Shown: positions 1 through 12,530, counted from the first letter of the stretch. The stretch: DNA of 64,000 nucleotides from Parasponia andersonii (GCA_002914805.1 JXTB01000782.1:62001-126000), one strand, 5' to 3'. Numbers and translations: made by a program. Notes: generated by a model not told the origin, from the sequence alone.

Positions 1-1104
1 TCCTATGTTATTTTCAATGGCAATAACATTCTCCCTAGTGATATATTTTGGTGGGATACCATATGCTTGGACCTAGAAACACGTATGTAAAAAATCAGTG
101 TCGAGAATAGTTACCTTTGGAGAATAGTCCTGGATCACTATATGAGCACCATTTATGACCCATGGTCTTTGGTCCATGACCCTTTTTTTATTTGCCTTAT
201 ACTCGAACTGCATATGGAAGATGTTTTGTTTCCCTCTAGTTTGTTAAAAAAGAGGAATAAAGATACAATTTGTTGAGTTAGTTGTTGAGTTCATATATGC
301 AAAAACTCATCCACATTTGCCTAAAATATGACTCTATGAGATTCTCGACTTGAAAATTCGAGGTTTTAGAAGCTAATTGCATAGATACCCATTTTTCACC
401 CAATTGAAAGAAAATGACTATATTGCCGAGGATAGAGCTACTATACTCCCTATCAATTTTTTTAACTATTCATTAAATTTGTAAAAAAAAATTAATATAA
501 TCTAAATAAAGTTTGAAGAAAATAATTAGAGCAATGCCTTAAGATACTAATAGTGCCGAACACTATAATAACCTACTTGTCTGTTACTAGATGATTATAA
601 TTAATAAATTAGGTCCCATATTGGCTCCAGCTGAATTATTATTATGATTAGCAAGTGACAAACTGACATATCATGTAGCGTTAGGCACCACTAATGCCCA
701 TAGCATTATCAAACAATTAAGTACCCATAAAAAATTTGGAAATATAATTAAGCCCCATAAGCATCAGTTTTTAGTTTGGCTACTAATCTGGTAATTAATA
801 TTATTGGAACTTCCTCAAAGCATTTGATATTCTTCGACAAAAGTAAGATGCCATAGTATTTGAAGCACTCAAGAGTTGTGACATCTCAAATAAACGAACT
901 TTAAATTAACAAAGTATTTTTAAAAAATATGGTGATACTCATTGAGGATCTCATTATAGTACTTTACTAAGCTTAAAAAAATGGGAGTTTTTATTTGAAG
1001 GGTTAATAAGGATTTCACATGTTATTAGTGGGAAAAATTTTGACTTTTGCAAAGTAATGGGTTTTAGAATGGTAGTGAAGTGCAAAGAACCTTGCATGGG
1101 AATG

Positions 1105-1138
<34 letters not shown>

Positions 1139-1794
1139 ATTGGGTGGCTTGCTCTAATAGCAATACATTAGGTTTTCATGCTCCATGGGAATTAAATCTC
1201 AATTTTTTGTAAGAACCCTAACCTCCAGCCCTAAATTGAAGCTTTTATAAATTTCTCCCTAAATACCAAAATTTCCCCTCTAGTTTGTTGGGATCGTTTT
1301 TCTCTATTTAAAGTACCAGGTTAAAATGTGACACGTGATCATCATATGGTCACTTTTGTCAAATTTTTGATAGATATTAGCCGATTCGAGCATGTTATAA
1401 ATTTTGAAAATTATGGTTCTGATTGCCAATCTATCTTTTTTTTTTTATCTATGGAATTAGTTAGTTTATATACACCTCTTAAACTAATTAGTTAATTTTT
1501 GATCCATTTATTTGCAATACTTATACTAACCAAACTTAGAGCTAAACATCAATCTACCCAACCTAACAACTCATATCGAAAATGATAATCCGAGCAAAAA
1601 ATACATAGTTTTTGGGTTATGATTTTTCAAACCAAAGCTATAGGTTGAGTTACGGGTTTACTCCCAACCTAACCCAACCCAAATTCCCACATATTGAAAA
1701 AAAAAATATATGTATATATTTAGCTTATTGAAAGAGAGAAATAGAAAATCTCACTTGTTAGCTTATATTAGTATATAGTTGTTAGAACTATAAT
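1..1794. other. Intergenic AT-rich DNA, no gene seen
   Basis: There is no reading frame with recognisable protein similarity and no convincing splice structure here. The only clear local structure is a GA dinucleotide run near 1107-1134. The segment ends at the left target-site duplication of the Ty3/gypsy element. Confidence 0.6.
1107..1134. repeat. (GA)n microsatellite
   Basis: An uninterrupted GA dinucleotide tract of about 14 units lies in intergenic sequence. It generates the low-complexity Leu-Ser translation on the opposite strand, which is not a gene. Confidence 0.9.
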
Positions 1795-2064
1795 TGTCAC
1801 GCCCTCTTTATCCTCCTACTACTAGTGGAAATTTATTAACTTTTTATTTACAAGGTGTTACTTTTGGAAGATAATCCTATAATTATTTTTCCAAAATACG
1901 GGCCAGTTCGAACCTTTTTTTTTTTTTATTTTAAAACTCTATGGATAGGTGACTTTACTTCCATACATAATCAGTATATACATATATTACACAATGAAAC
2001 ATATTAAACAGGTACTAAAAAAAACGAATTAAAAATAACTTCATTGAGAGACTGCAAAACATCC
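1795..2064 (-). repeat. 3' LTR terminal part (left copy) of Ty3/gypsy element
   Basis: This is homologous to 2409-2662, with scattered substitutions and small indels. It is cut off at the single N at 2065. The differences between the two copies show the insertion is not very recent. Confidence 0.85.
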
Positions 2065-2065
2065 N
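2065..2065. other. Single-N assembly join
   Basis: One N joins the gag fragment directly to the middle of an LTR. Since several kb of retrotransposon should lie between, it stands for a gap of unknown size and not for one uncertain base. Confidence 0.8.
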
Positions 2066-2237
2066 GTGGTGGTTGTGTGTTAGGCGGAATCTATCTTTCC
2101 TCTTGCTGTTGTAACAGCCTCTCAATTTGTTCTGCCTGCCTACGAACCATCTTGCGGAGTTCTGCTAACTCCTGTGTATGTCTCTCAGGGGTAGAGCCCT
2201 CAGTTGCTCTAGATGTTTGACCTCGAGTGGTAGTCAT
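2066..2237 (-). pseudogene. gag N-terminal fragment of the Ty3/gypsy element
   Basis: The minus strand starts with ATG at 2237-2235, a short distance downstream of the primer binding site. It encodes a Thr/Arg-rich start followed by a Gln/Glu/Arg-rich helix (MTTTRGQ ... RHTQELAELRKMV ... EQIERLLQQQ). This resembles the beginning of plant Ty3/gypsy gag proteins. An in-frame TAG at 2093-2091 interrupts it. Beyond the stop the frame continues with a Pro-rich stretch, as expected of gag, so the stop looks like a secondary mutation. The sequence then meets the single N at 2065 and the rest is absent from the assembly. Confidence 0.6.
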
Positions 2238-2392
2238 TTTTATGCTCCTTATCCTAGTAAAGATTAGCCAATAATAAACATGAAGCATGTAACAAATATA
2301 ATTAATGCACATAAAATACTTACTTATGAGTTGAGTGATTCCCTTCCTCGATATACACATATGGATAGTCTACAAAAACGATTTAAACCTCT

Positions 2393-2404
2393 GCTCTGAT
2401 ACCA
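2393..2404 (-). other. Primer binding site (initiator tRNA-Met)
   Basis: The 12 bases here are the complement of TGGTATCAGAGC, the standard tRNA-iMet primer site of plant LTR elements. The site sits 4 nt inside the LTR edge at 2409 and fixes the element on the minus strand. Confidence 0.9.
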
Positions 2405-2408
2405 AACT

Positions 2409-5281
2409 TGTAACACCCTCTTTATCCTAGTGAAAATTTATTAACTTTCTATTTACAAGGCGATACTTTTGGAAGATAATCCTATAATTATTTTTCCAAA
2501 ATACGGGCCAATTCGAACTTTTTATTTTCTTTAAAACTCTATGGATAGGTGACTTTACTTCCATACATGATCAGTATATACATATATTACACCATGAAAC
2601 ATAGTAAATAGGTACTTAAAAAAAACGAATTAAACTTCATTGAGAAACTGTAAAACATCCCAAAATACACAAACTAGCCCCCTTCCCCACAAGTGGTCAA
2701 AATATCCATATGTACAACACCAAGGTTGGGCCTCTACTTCAACTCACAAGCTCATGCTGTCATCTCAATCATTACCTGCAACACAAGAGTATAATGAGCT
2801 ACAGCTCAGTAAGTAAAGTAATGGATGACATATTACTCAATGACATGAATTAAATGTATGATCGTGCTTGCTTAAATGTTTTGGTATAAATGATTTTCTT
2901 TAGACCCTTCCCTGTCTTGTGCCCACTGTCCAGTTCAGCACTATGCCTACAGGGCTTCCTGAATTAATGATATCCCATGGGTTCTCCTCCCGCCGGCTCT
3001 TACCACAGTGGGGCTCGTTACTAACCTTATTCCATCATTACCCCATCGAGCTCAAGAGATAAGGCGGCCCGAGACTGTAGTTTATTCTATTATATAACTT
3101 GGAGGAGGAATATTGTGGCAAATCTTGTGACTAATCCTGTCACACTTGCCCCTCTCCTGGGGCTGCCACTCTGAAACTGTAAATATTTATCCCGGTTCCC
3201 CGTAACAGTGTCACAAAACCTTCTGAAAGTTACCTGATCTTAACTTCTCTATGATAAATTAGTTTTACACAATAATACTAAGGCATTTCATAAATCATAT
3301 TACCCTTCTTAAACTTTTTCATAAAACATGCATGGTTATATGGTGCACATAATAATACTACACCAAAATTACCAACCATATATATGCTGAAATCGAAATA
3401 CCAATGGTTATACTCATAACCAGAATAAATGCAAACCATGGAAACATAATAGATACTTATATAGCACATAATTCTTGTGTTGCAGTTGAGTACATTACTT
3501 ACCTCGTGTCCTAAATAGAAATGAATTGTGGAAAGGGTCAATATCCTCTAGAGATTAGTGTGCTATTCACCTATCATTGTTTATAGGTATTCAAAATGCA
3601 CATTTTGCCAAAAGAATGCATCAAGATACTCGAACAATACCGAAATCAGAATATTCACAAAATTAGGAAACTTGATCTTAAAATGACTCAGAAGCATATA
3701 ATTCACTTAAGGTACTTGAAAATCAATAAGTAGCGTTAAAAAACTGTTCAAAGGTATTAAAATATGAATGCTAGTTCGTTAGCACAAAAATGATCCAAAA
3801 TGGCATATAATTGTGTAAAACTAGTCCATTTGCTCCTAAATGGTGCCATTTCATTTTAAAAATATTTGGACAGCACCTCCCCTATTTTTAGGATGTTCCC
3901 ACATGATTAAAATCATGGTTTTAAACCTGCAATAGCAATTATAAATCCAAATTTCCACATATACACATCAAAAGGATCACTTAGAACAATCTAGGTGCAC
4001 TTGAACTCTTTTTCGGTTTCAACAAGTTTCAAACCATTTTTACACTTATGTGTCATCACAAGCAGCCACCAAATGAGTGTAATAGACAATAGGATCAATA
4101 AGATATACAATCTAAATTTAAGAAATCAGATTACAAACATAGAAAACTTAATCTATTACACATCAAAACACTTAACTCCATAAATTGCAAACTTTGGGGC
4201 TTTAGGTTTAACTTTAATCCTCCACTTAAATTTTANNNNNNNNNNNNNNNNNNNNNNNNNNNNNNNNNNNNNNNNNNNNNNNNNNNNNNNNNNNNNNNNN
4301 NNNNNNNNNNNNNNNNNNNNNNNNNNNNNNNNNNNNNNNNNNNNNNNNNNNNNNNNNNNNNNNNNNNNNNNNNNNNNNNNNNNNNNNNNNNNNNNNNNNN
4401 NNNNNNNNNNNNNNNNNNNNNNNNNNNNNNNNNNNNNNNNNNNNNNNNNNNNNNNNNNNNNNNNNNNNNNNNNNNNNNNNNNNNNNNNNNNNNNNNNNNN
4501 NNNNNNNNNNNNNNNNNNNNNNNNNNNNNNNNNNNNNNNNNNNNNNNNNNNNNNNNNNNNNNNNNNNNNNNNNNNNNNNNNNNNNNNNNNNNNNNNNNNN
4601 NNNNNNNNNNNNNNNNNNNNNNNNNNNNNNNNNNNNNNNNNNNNNNNNNNNNNNNNNNNNNNNNNNNNNNNNNNNNNNNNNNNNNNNNNNNNNNNNNNNN
4701 NNNNNNNNNNNNNNNNNNNNNNNNNNNNNNNNNNNNNNNNNNNNNNNNNNNNNNNNNNNNNNNNNNNNNNNNNNNNNNNNNNNNNNNNNNNNNNNNNNNN
4801 NNNNNNNNNNNNNNNNNNNNNNNNNNNNNNNNNNNNNNNNNNNNNNNNNNNNNNNNNNNNNNNNNNNNNNNNNNNNNNNNNNNNNNNNNNNNNNNNNNNN
4901 NNNNNNNNNNNNNNNNNNNNNNNNNNNNNNNNNNNNNNNNNNNNNNNNNNNNNNNNNNNNNNNNNNNNNNNNNNNNNNNNNNNNNNNNNNNNNNNNNNNN
5001 NNNNNNNNNNNNNNNNNNNNNNNNNNNNNNNNNNNNNNNNNNNNNNNNNNNNNNNNNNNNNNNNNNNNNNNNNNNNNNNNNNNNNNNNNNNNNNNNNNNN
5101 NNNNNNNNNNNNNNNNNNNNNNNNNNNNNNNNNNNNNNNNNNNNNNNNNNNNNNNNNNNNNNNNNNNNNNNNNNNNNNNNNNNNNNNNNNAACTAGTATT
5201 AATGACTTCTAGATGCCTAATATGCAATTAGAACATGTTTATTATTGGCTCTCTTAATTATGTGAGGAGTTGGATGTTACA
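2409..5281 (-). repeat. 5' LTR (right copy) of Ty3/gypsy element, contains assembly gap
   Basis: It begins (plus-strand view) TGTAACACCC and ends ATGTTACA, an imperfect inverted terminal repeat, and abuts the ATAAT duplication. It contains no coding sequence. A GC-richer patch at 2900-3180 stands out from the AT-rich surroundings. The length of 2.87 kb includes 955 Ns and may not be accurate. Confidence 0.75.
4236..5190. other. Assembly gap (955 N)
   Basis: A continuous run of N lies inside the right LTR of the Ty3/gypsy element. Any open frame drawn through it is an artefact. Confidence 1.
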
Positions 5282-5286
5282 ATAAT

Positions 5287-8200
5287 GTATACAAGTATAA
5301 GTTTATATCAATAATGAAATTGGCTAAAACAAAAATGATAGATGTTTAATGACAAAATAAGGATTCGAAACCCATTTTCAAAAATTGAAAATTAAAATAA
5401 AGTTTTTAGTCGTTAGAATTTATATGAGTGTACAGTTATTAGAATTTTAACAATTATCATATAATGGTTAGAGTTTTTATGAGTATAAACTTTTATATCA
5501 AGGATTAAATTAGCTAAAACAAAAATGATAAATATTAAATAGTAATAAAATTAAGATTTAAAGCTTATTTTTAATAATTGAAAACTCAAATAAACAAGTA
5601 AAATATAAAACTCATTAACTCAAGAGTCTAACCCAGACCAATGAAGCTTGGGTTAATGAATTTTTCTAATAACTTTGGGTTTTTTATAACTTAAAAATCG
5701 ATACCTATGGGTTAGGTTCTAAAAATCCTAAAACTAACCAAACCCAACCCTTGTACACCCCTACTTTGAGCATCTCTAATTAGTATGATATATCTCATGC
5801 TAATGCTAGATTTTAGCACGTGACTAAAAAAATGTGCTCTAAATAACATAGTATATTTAATATTATTTTTTGGCGTGTTTATTTTTCTGTTAAATGTAAT
5901 AAGAAAAATAACAAGTTAAATTTTAGCATGTATTAGTCATCTCCAATGGGTATATTATATCATACATTAATGCTAAAAATGAGTATGTATTTAGACAATA
6001 TTATATATATATATATATATCCAATGGCATGCTAAATTTGACACAAACTATAGCAAATGGCATTTTATATTTTAAACATAACATAAGCAATAAAACATAC
6101 TCAAAAATTTAGCATAAACTCTAATTTATAATATTTTTCAAATAGTGGAAAAGGCAGTAATGATTAGAGGTAAAAAAAATGGGCCGATCTGGCCTAGCCC
6201 TAAATTTTTTTAGCCGGGCTGAGCTGGACACTAAGTGTCAGCTTATCGGGCTAGCCTGGCCTGGTGGGCCAATTTTGAGGTCTCGTTTGGTACGTAGGAT
6301 CAGACTGGATTATGTGGACAATATTGGACAGAATTAGATTGGATTGAACTATAAATAATCCAATGCTTTGTTTGATAAACTGTCGGATTAGCAACTGGAA
6401 AAGTAATCTTATGTTTTGTACGGGATTGGATTGGACTAATTTTTTGTTTAAGAAAGTCTTAAATATAAGTAGATACTAAAATCAAAATGACCATTATTAT
6501 TCTTCTAAGATACATATTTATTGCAAATACATATATTGTAATATCCATCTGACTATAACTATTACACAAATGAACATAAAATAAAACATGTTACCAAAAT
6601 AATCGGTATCATAACTAAAGAAAAATCACCACCCAAATTATATTATGCTATTCAACAATTCCATATTTACCATAGTTTCATAAATATCTCCAAATCTTTG
6701 TGTTATGTTCCCATATTGATTTTAACAAAAAACATACATCTTGGAAAGCCTTCAAAGATTTGTGTTCAACCATAACTATCATGATCAAGAAATTTTATTG
6801 ATTTATATCATATGAATTGGAGAATCAAAAAATAAAATATATTTTCCCAAACAAAATATCAAATCCCAAAAATATATAATAAAATATATTTTTCCAAACA
6901 AAATCCCAAAAGTCTATAATAACAAAACTAGGAAATATTACAAAACCGAGTCATAAAACTCTTTTTGGTCTCAACAAGACCTGTAATAACAAAAAGCTAT
7001 AATTGAAGAAGAAAACCCAGATTTAATTAAAAGGTATAAATATATATATGAGATTTCAATATGGAGACTCGCATAAACTAAGTTTGAAACTCTTCATCTA
7101 AAAGAAGAAAAAAAACAAAAATCAAACAAACCGAGGAAAAAATTATCAAAGGGTGAGAGAGAAGTAGCAGCATGATAAAGGATAACGACAATAGTGGGAG
7201 TAAGATAGTGAGGTCATGTCAACAGTGAGGTTGATGACAGCGCAAATATGAGACAACTATGATGCAGGCAAAGGATGATGATGGCAGCTGGAGCTCGACG
7301 ACAGGGTGAGCTTGATGGTTATTGAACATGAAACATGAATGGCCTAAAGAAGTGGTAAGAAGTGTCGTGAATTAATTTTAGATTTTGAAAAAATTAGTCC
7401 AGAATATACCAAGGATAAGTTATCCAACCTATTTAGTTAGGATTACTTATCCTACAAAATATTGGACTATTTTGAGTCAAAGTATTATACATCTAGTCAA
7501 ACTTTATCTCCAGATGTGGGACTGAGATTATTAATCCTCCCAGTCCTAGTCATGCGGGCTAAACAGAGCCTTAATAAAAAAATGATGAATAATTTTTAAA
7601 TTAAAAAAATAGCTTAGGGTCTAGCGGGCTTTAGGGCTAAGCTTGACCGTAATATTAAATGAGAAAATTAGGTGGATATTTAATTTTTTAAATTAGTTAA
7701 GTAGATGTCCATGTTTTAAGAATTATAATTAAATGTTCATTTTTTTAAAGTTTTAGTTGTGGAATATATTTTAGTTACTTTTTTATCATCAAATGAGTTA
7801 GACATTTAGTTATAGATTTTTGAGCTTGGTCATATACTAAATTCTAGGCTAAAAATGGTCAATTAACTAGTCAACCCATAATAAAAATTCGGGACCACCT
7901 GAATTTACAAGGTTATTAATGATAGGATGAAATATTTTTTGTAAATAAAGCTAATATTGAAATATAAATAGTGCTTATTTTAATATGACAGCATTGAAGC
8001 AAAAGTAAAAACAAAAATGTGCATTTATATCATGTGAATTTAGATTTCACATTCCCTATTTTTGGTATGAATGCAATGGAAATGGACTTAGAGCATATCT
8101 AATGGGCATTTTAACTCAAAAATAATAGAGAATATATTTATTTTCATTCATGTCGTTTAAAATGAGTATAAACATGAATATATAGAGGTGAATCCTCAAT

Positions 8201-9126
8201 GATACAAATTGTCATATCCTAAAATTAGGCTGTGGAATCTTCTACAATCAATCAAGATGATATGTTCACATTTATGATATCTCTAAAACTAGAAAGAATC
8301 ATAAAGGATAATTACAAAAAATCAACCTATATCTCAATATTATTCCCTCTCAAGTTGATGCATAGATATCACTAGGACTGATAATTTTCTACACAATACG
8401 ACGATACGACTCAAAAACAATATAAAATAAATAGATTTGAGTGACATATTTAATTTTTATATTAACTTCAGGTCGACACACATATAATAAAGGGTGAGCT
8501 TTTGGTCAACTCATTTAACCAAAAAATAACTAGTATAACATATTTAATTAAAGAAATCATTTTCATCTCAATATTAGCTCTGAACAAATTCATAAGTATT
8601 TACTTTAATCAATTAGTTTATAATAATGTTAAATATAAGTAATGGTGTTAATATTGAATAATCGTGTCAAATGTATCATAAACATATTTATAAATGGGTT
8701 AAATTTGTCTTGCCGTGTTACATGTATATTAATCATGTCATATTCGAGTTTAGTCTTTGACACGTTTATTAATCATGTTGTATTCGGATTCAGGTCTTAT
8801 CACGTTGTGTCATAATCATGTCAACTTGAACATGACACTATTATACGAATTGCTAGTTGTAATATCACACATGTCCAATTTATCTTAAAATTTTTGGAAC
8901 ACTCGATTTGAGACTGTTTAGGTTAGGATATCAGTTAACTAATCTTCTGGTTACATTTGAAGTAACTCCAAAATCATCCCATCTAACTTCTTTGAAAAAT
9001 TTGTGTATTTCAATATATTTTGCACGATCATGTATACTAGATTATAATAGTACAGTAAAGTTGAATTAGTTGCCTAGATAAATAGCCTAATAAGAGAAAT
9101 CTCAATCATAATACTTCACAAAATCC
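5287..9126. other. Intergenic repeat-rich DNA, no gene seen
   Basis: AT-rich sequence without a supportable coding region. Two diverged copies of a unit of roughly 190 bp are visible (about 5290-5400 and 5485-5595, sharing GGCTAAAACAAAAATGAT-like text). A GC-richer patch of GGGC/GGCC words lies at 6180-6275, and similar text recurs at 7610-7650. This suggests an insertion between the two patches. An AT dinucleotide run lies at 6001-6020. Confidence 0.5.
6281..7574. mobile_element. Possible PIF/Harbinger-like non-autonomous DNA element
   Basis: The left end (GGTCTCGTTTGGTACG near 6283) and the reverse complement of the right end (GGCTCTGTTTAGCCCG near 7571) match over most of 16 bases. The subterminal regions share GGA-TTA-type words in inverse orientation. 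A TTA follows the right end, but the left flank reads TGA, so a 3-bp target duplication is only partly supported. No transposase frame is present. Confidence 0.35.
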
Positions 9127-9129
9127 TAA

Positions 9130-10098
9130 AGAGCTGTTTAGTATGGGTTAAAGTTTGAGTGGAAATAGGAATCTTAGAGATTTCCATGTTTGGTATAGAG
9201 TATTAGAATTTTTTGAAACTTAGATAAGTGGATGAATCATAGCTCATTTTCTAGGAAATAAAGTAATGTGAAAGCAATTTAAATTGGTAGATTTCATATG
9301 CCACCCTGTAAACTCAAAACTGTAGGTCCCTCACTCAATTCTAGAAAATAACACGTAAAATTGTATACGACCTAAAAAAATACACGATTCTAAAAAATAA
9401 CACATAAAACTGTATACGACCTAAACGATCTAAAGAAATACACGATTCTAGAAAATAATATATAAAACCGTATACGACCTAAAAAAATACACTATTCTAT
9501 AAAATAACACATAAAACTATAAACGACCTAGAAAAGTATACGATTTTAGAAAATAACATATAAAACTGAACATGACCTAAAAAAGTACACGATTCTAGAA
9601 AATAACATATAAAATCATATACGACCTAATGAAATAAATGATTCAAAAAAATAATATATAAAGCCGTATATGACCTAAAGAAGTACACGATTTCAAAAAT
9701 TAACATATAAAACTGTATACGACTTAAAGAAGTATACAATTCTAAAAAATAACACATCAAACCATAAATGACTTAAGAGTGTTTTGAAAATTTTATAATT
9801 ATTTAAAATAAAAATATTTTTTATTTTGCTATAAATTAATATTATTCTTTAAAAAAATATGTTTATTCATTATTTGAAAAGGGCAAAAAATGATTATTTC
9901 AATTATTTTGGACAAAATACAAAAAATCAATATATTCCCATATTCAACCATACATAATTTTCTGACATTCTTGGGAATCATGAAAAAGATTCTAGTGCAC
10001 AACTAAACACATTTATTCAGAGTTTCAGATCATCATATTATCCTCTTCAGCTTTCTTATTAATTTGAAAACTTGGAATTTCTCGTATCAAATAGCCCT
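9130..10098. mobile_element. PIF/Harbinger-like (Tourist-type) non-autonomous element
   Basis: The ends form an imperfect terminal inverted repeat: AGAGCTGTTTAGTA at the left and, on the other strand, AGGGCTATTTGATA at the right. TAA flanks it on both sides (9127-9129 and 10099-10101), matching the 3-bp TWA target duplication of the PIF/Harbinger superfamily. It encodes nothing and carries the minisatellite at 9337-9774. Confidence 0.5.
9337..9774 (+). repeat. Minisatellite, about 9 units of about 50 bp
   Basis: The unit reads roughly TACGACCTAAA-GAA-TACACGATTCTA-GAAAATAACA-TAAAAC-TA. CGACCTA or a close variant recurs at about 50-bp spacing nine times. One unit carries an extra 8 bp. Units differ by substitutions, so the array is old. 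Confidence 0.85.
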
Positions 10099-10101
10099 TA
10101 A

Positions 10102-11170
10102 GTGCCATACCAGTATAATTAGCTTATGTATTTAAACCTGCGATATTATTATATTTCTTACTTCTCTATGATTCACACTCGTAATAATAAAGTAATTTAA
10201 AGTGAATCATCTGTCCTTTACTACCCGAACCTAATTAGTATATCTATACATCTGCCTTTTGATATTTTATATTTTCTGGTTAAAATTCGTTAAGGTAGAG
10301 ATCTAAAAATATATAAGTTAAAAAGGACGATGAGAGTTGAATAGAAAAATGAGTTGAATCTACTTTAGTGGGTTTTCCCTAGTAATATTTGACTTGACTC
10401 TACATTAGTAGTTTTTACCTGGTAATATTTTCTAGGACTATAGTAATATGACAGTATACACTCGAATACTTAATATTCACGTTATCATAATCATTAACTT
10501 AATAACTTCCCGTTCTAATAATGGAAAAAAAAATTACATAACGAAATATTTATGTTTTCCTTAAGCAATAGAACATTGATTGTTTCTTTTGGTTTATTTT
10601 TTTAAAGAAAAAAAACTTTAAATTTTTGTTATAGACGGTAAAGAAAGGCGGTCCTCTATTTAGTTGTTTTTTTTTTCGTGATTTTTTTAGGGATTATTGT
10701 TATATTCCAAAGACATATTTAAATATATATTCCTCAAAACAATCACTAAGTTTTAATAAAAGTTTTTTTTTTTGTCTTTTCAGCAAAAAGAATATTACTA
10801 TCACGGTATCACCTTCTACGAATTTATGTATCTGTTTGTTTGTGTCACTTATTCTTTATACTTTTTTGACACACCAACAAAAGTCTACATGTTTGTTATG
10901 ATCAGGCTCTTAAAATTCATACCTTCAAGTTTTAACATGTTAAAAATAATTAGAATTGCAAAATTGTCATAATGAAAATGTTATTTCTCGCTTGATATAT
11001 TAAAAATTAGAAAACTCGTCAGCCCTTTTTTTTTTTTTTTTTTTTTGAACGGAGAAAATTCGTCGGCTTTTGGCCAAATATGAAATGGAAAAAAAAAATT
11101 ATATGGGATTTTCATTCCTTAGATACTCCGATCCGGGTGTCCAGTCCAAAAATGAATAATCCAAATCCTT
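10102..11170. other. Intergenic / SEC8 upstream region
   Basis: AT-rich DNA between the last 5' repeat and the SEC8 transcript, with T-tracts near 11026-11046. No coding sequence is supported. It should include the SEC8 promoter, but I could not pick one unambiguous TATA box. Confidence 0.5.
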
Positions 11171-11199
11171 TTATTTATTTTTTAATTTATCTTTTTTGG

Positions 11200-12530
11200 A
11201 AAATATAAAAAATTTAATAAAAAAGATAAAACGACCCGCGACAAAGCTCGGTAAGAAAGCTTCAACCTTCGGGTATGGCTTTTTCGTAGTCGTCTTCTTC
11301 ATCTTCTTCTTCGTTTCAGTATTTCTCATTATCATTCTCTGCGAAGCTATCAATCTGCTAGGGCTAAACTTCGGCATCACTTTGATCCATCATCGCCAGC
11401 TTCAGTATTCGAACAGAAATGCACTTTCCTCTCCGAGTTTCTATCCGTACAGGTAGCTCCGAGCTTGACCCATTCCTCATCGAAGCTTCTTCCTCCACCA
11501 ATTCGTTATTCATTTCGCTCTCATTCATGAAAATTTCTCGAAATTGTTTAATCCGGATTTAATCCGTCGTCACCATTTTTATTGGTGAATCTTTTTGTTC
11601 TCATCAATTTTGGTGTTTGTATGTGTTAATTTCATGCAATTTTCGAGTTCTTGAGTTTGTTTTGTGATTTTCAGGGTTTTGGTAGCTTAATTGCCGATAT
11701 TGTACGGACTTTGGGGTACATTATAGAGTTTCGCGCGCTGGATCTAGAGGTATTCTTCTTCCCTCATTTATAACTCTGTTTTTGGCTGCTTTGGATTTGC
11801 TTTCTAGATAATGGAATTTGATGAACTATGGGCAGTAGTCTTGATGAGCTTGGTTGAATTTATGGAAATATTTTGGATGCTTTCGAATTTGGCATTTTAG
11901 CTTTGCTATGATTTATGGCAAAGAAAATAATTGAAATTTCGGAATTATATTATTGAGTTCATTTGGTTTTGGATAAAATGAGAAGTTCGGTTCACAGAGC
12001 ACTGATCAAGTGGTTTTCTTTTAAGCCACTGTTATTCGTTCCATGAATAGACATTGTTGGTTACTTATGGAGCTCAATACTCTCTGCTAAGTAGTATTAA
12101 AACGTGGTTTCTGTATATTTTTCCAAGGAATATGAAATTTTTTATTAAGTAAGTCATGTTTATTAATCAGAAGGTCTGTAATGGGTAATAAAATAAGGGA
12201 ATTGTTTTACCTTTTCATACAGTCATGTGTTTACGTACAGAGTTAAGAAATAAGTTTCAGTCAGCCCGACATTTAGTTAGTGAAATTGAGAGGGGGAAAC
12301 ACAATTTTTGATTCTTTCTCATTATTTTCCAAAACCTCTTTGTTACGATTCTTTTCATTAAGGATTAGTAAATGTGCCCTTAGTCTTTAAAAAGTTCTTC
12401 TCTTTCTTCTTTGTTGCCGTTATTTTTCAACTTGGTGTTAATCTATTTTTTCAGTTGGATCAAAGATTTGTAAGGAGCTAAGTTACACTCTCGTAAGTTC
12501 AACAGCATCAGCTGAGGGGAAAGAATCAAG
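11200..12530 (+). promoter_or_regulatory. SEC8 5' UTR region with two introns
   Basis: Splice-like signals suggest three non-coding exons before the start codon. The first ends at 11452 (AG before GTAGCT). The second is 11675-11749 (acceptor TTTTCAG, donor GTATTC). The third is 12455-12530 (acceptor TTTTTCAG), running straight into ATG at 12531. The transcription start is not determined. A leader with introns is common in plant housekeeping genes, but transcript data would be needed to prove it. Confidence 0.5.

Larger units (their letters stand above)
1795..5281 (-). mobile_element. Ty3/gypsy LTR retrotransposon, minus strand, internally collapsed
   Basis: The element is bounded by TG at 1795 and CA at 5281 and flanked on both sides by the 5-bp direct repeat ATAAT (1790-1794 and 5282-5286). 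Reading the minus strand from the right, it has a long 5' LTR (5281 down to 2409), a 4-nt spacer, and a primer binding site complementary to initiator tRNA-Met (2404-2393). A gag-like N-terminus from 2237 follows, then an abrupt jump at the single N (2065) into the end of the 3' LTR (2064-1795). The left LTR piece and 2409-2662 are clearly homologous. Most of gag, all of pol and most of the 3' LTR are missing at the N. The 5' LTR also contains the 955-N gap, so its true length is unknown. The long LTR and gag start suggest a chromovirus such as Tekay/Del, but that is only an inference. Confidence 0.85.

Noticed and set aside
4226-5227. A 333-codon open frame on the minus strand
   Set aside because: Almost all of it is the N gap; there is no sequence to translate.
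5287-5765. A hAT-like end (TAGGGGTGTAC on the minus strand near 5764)
   Set aside because: I could not find a matching left terminus or an 8-bp target duplication, so the element is not supported.
11171-11456. Overlapping short frames on both strands before SEC8
   Set aside because: They lie in the SEC8 leader region, have low-complexity Phe/Lys composition and match no family I know.
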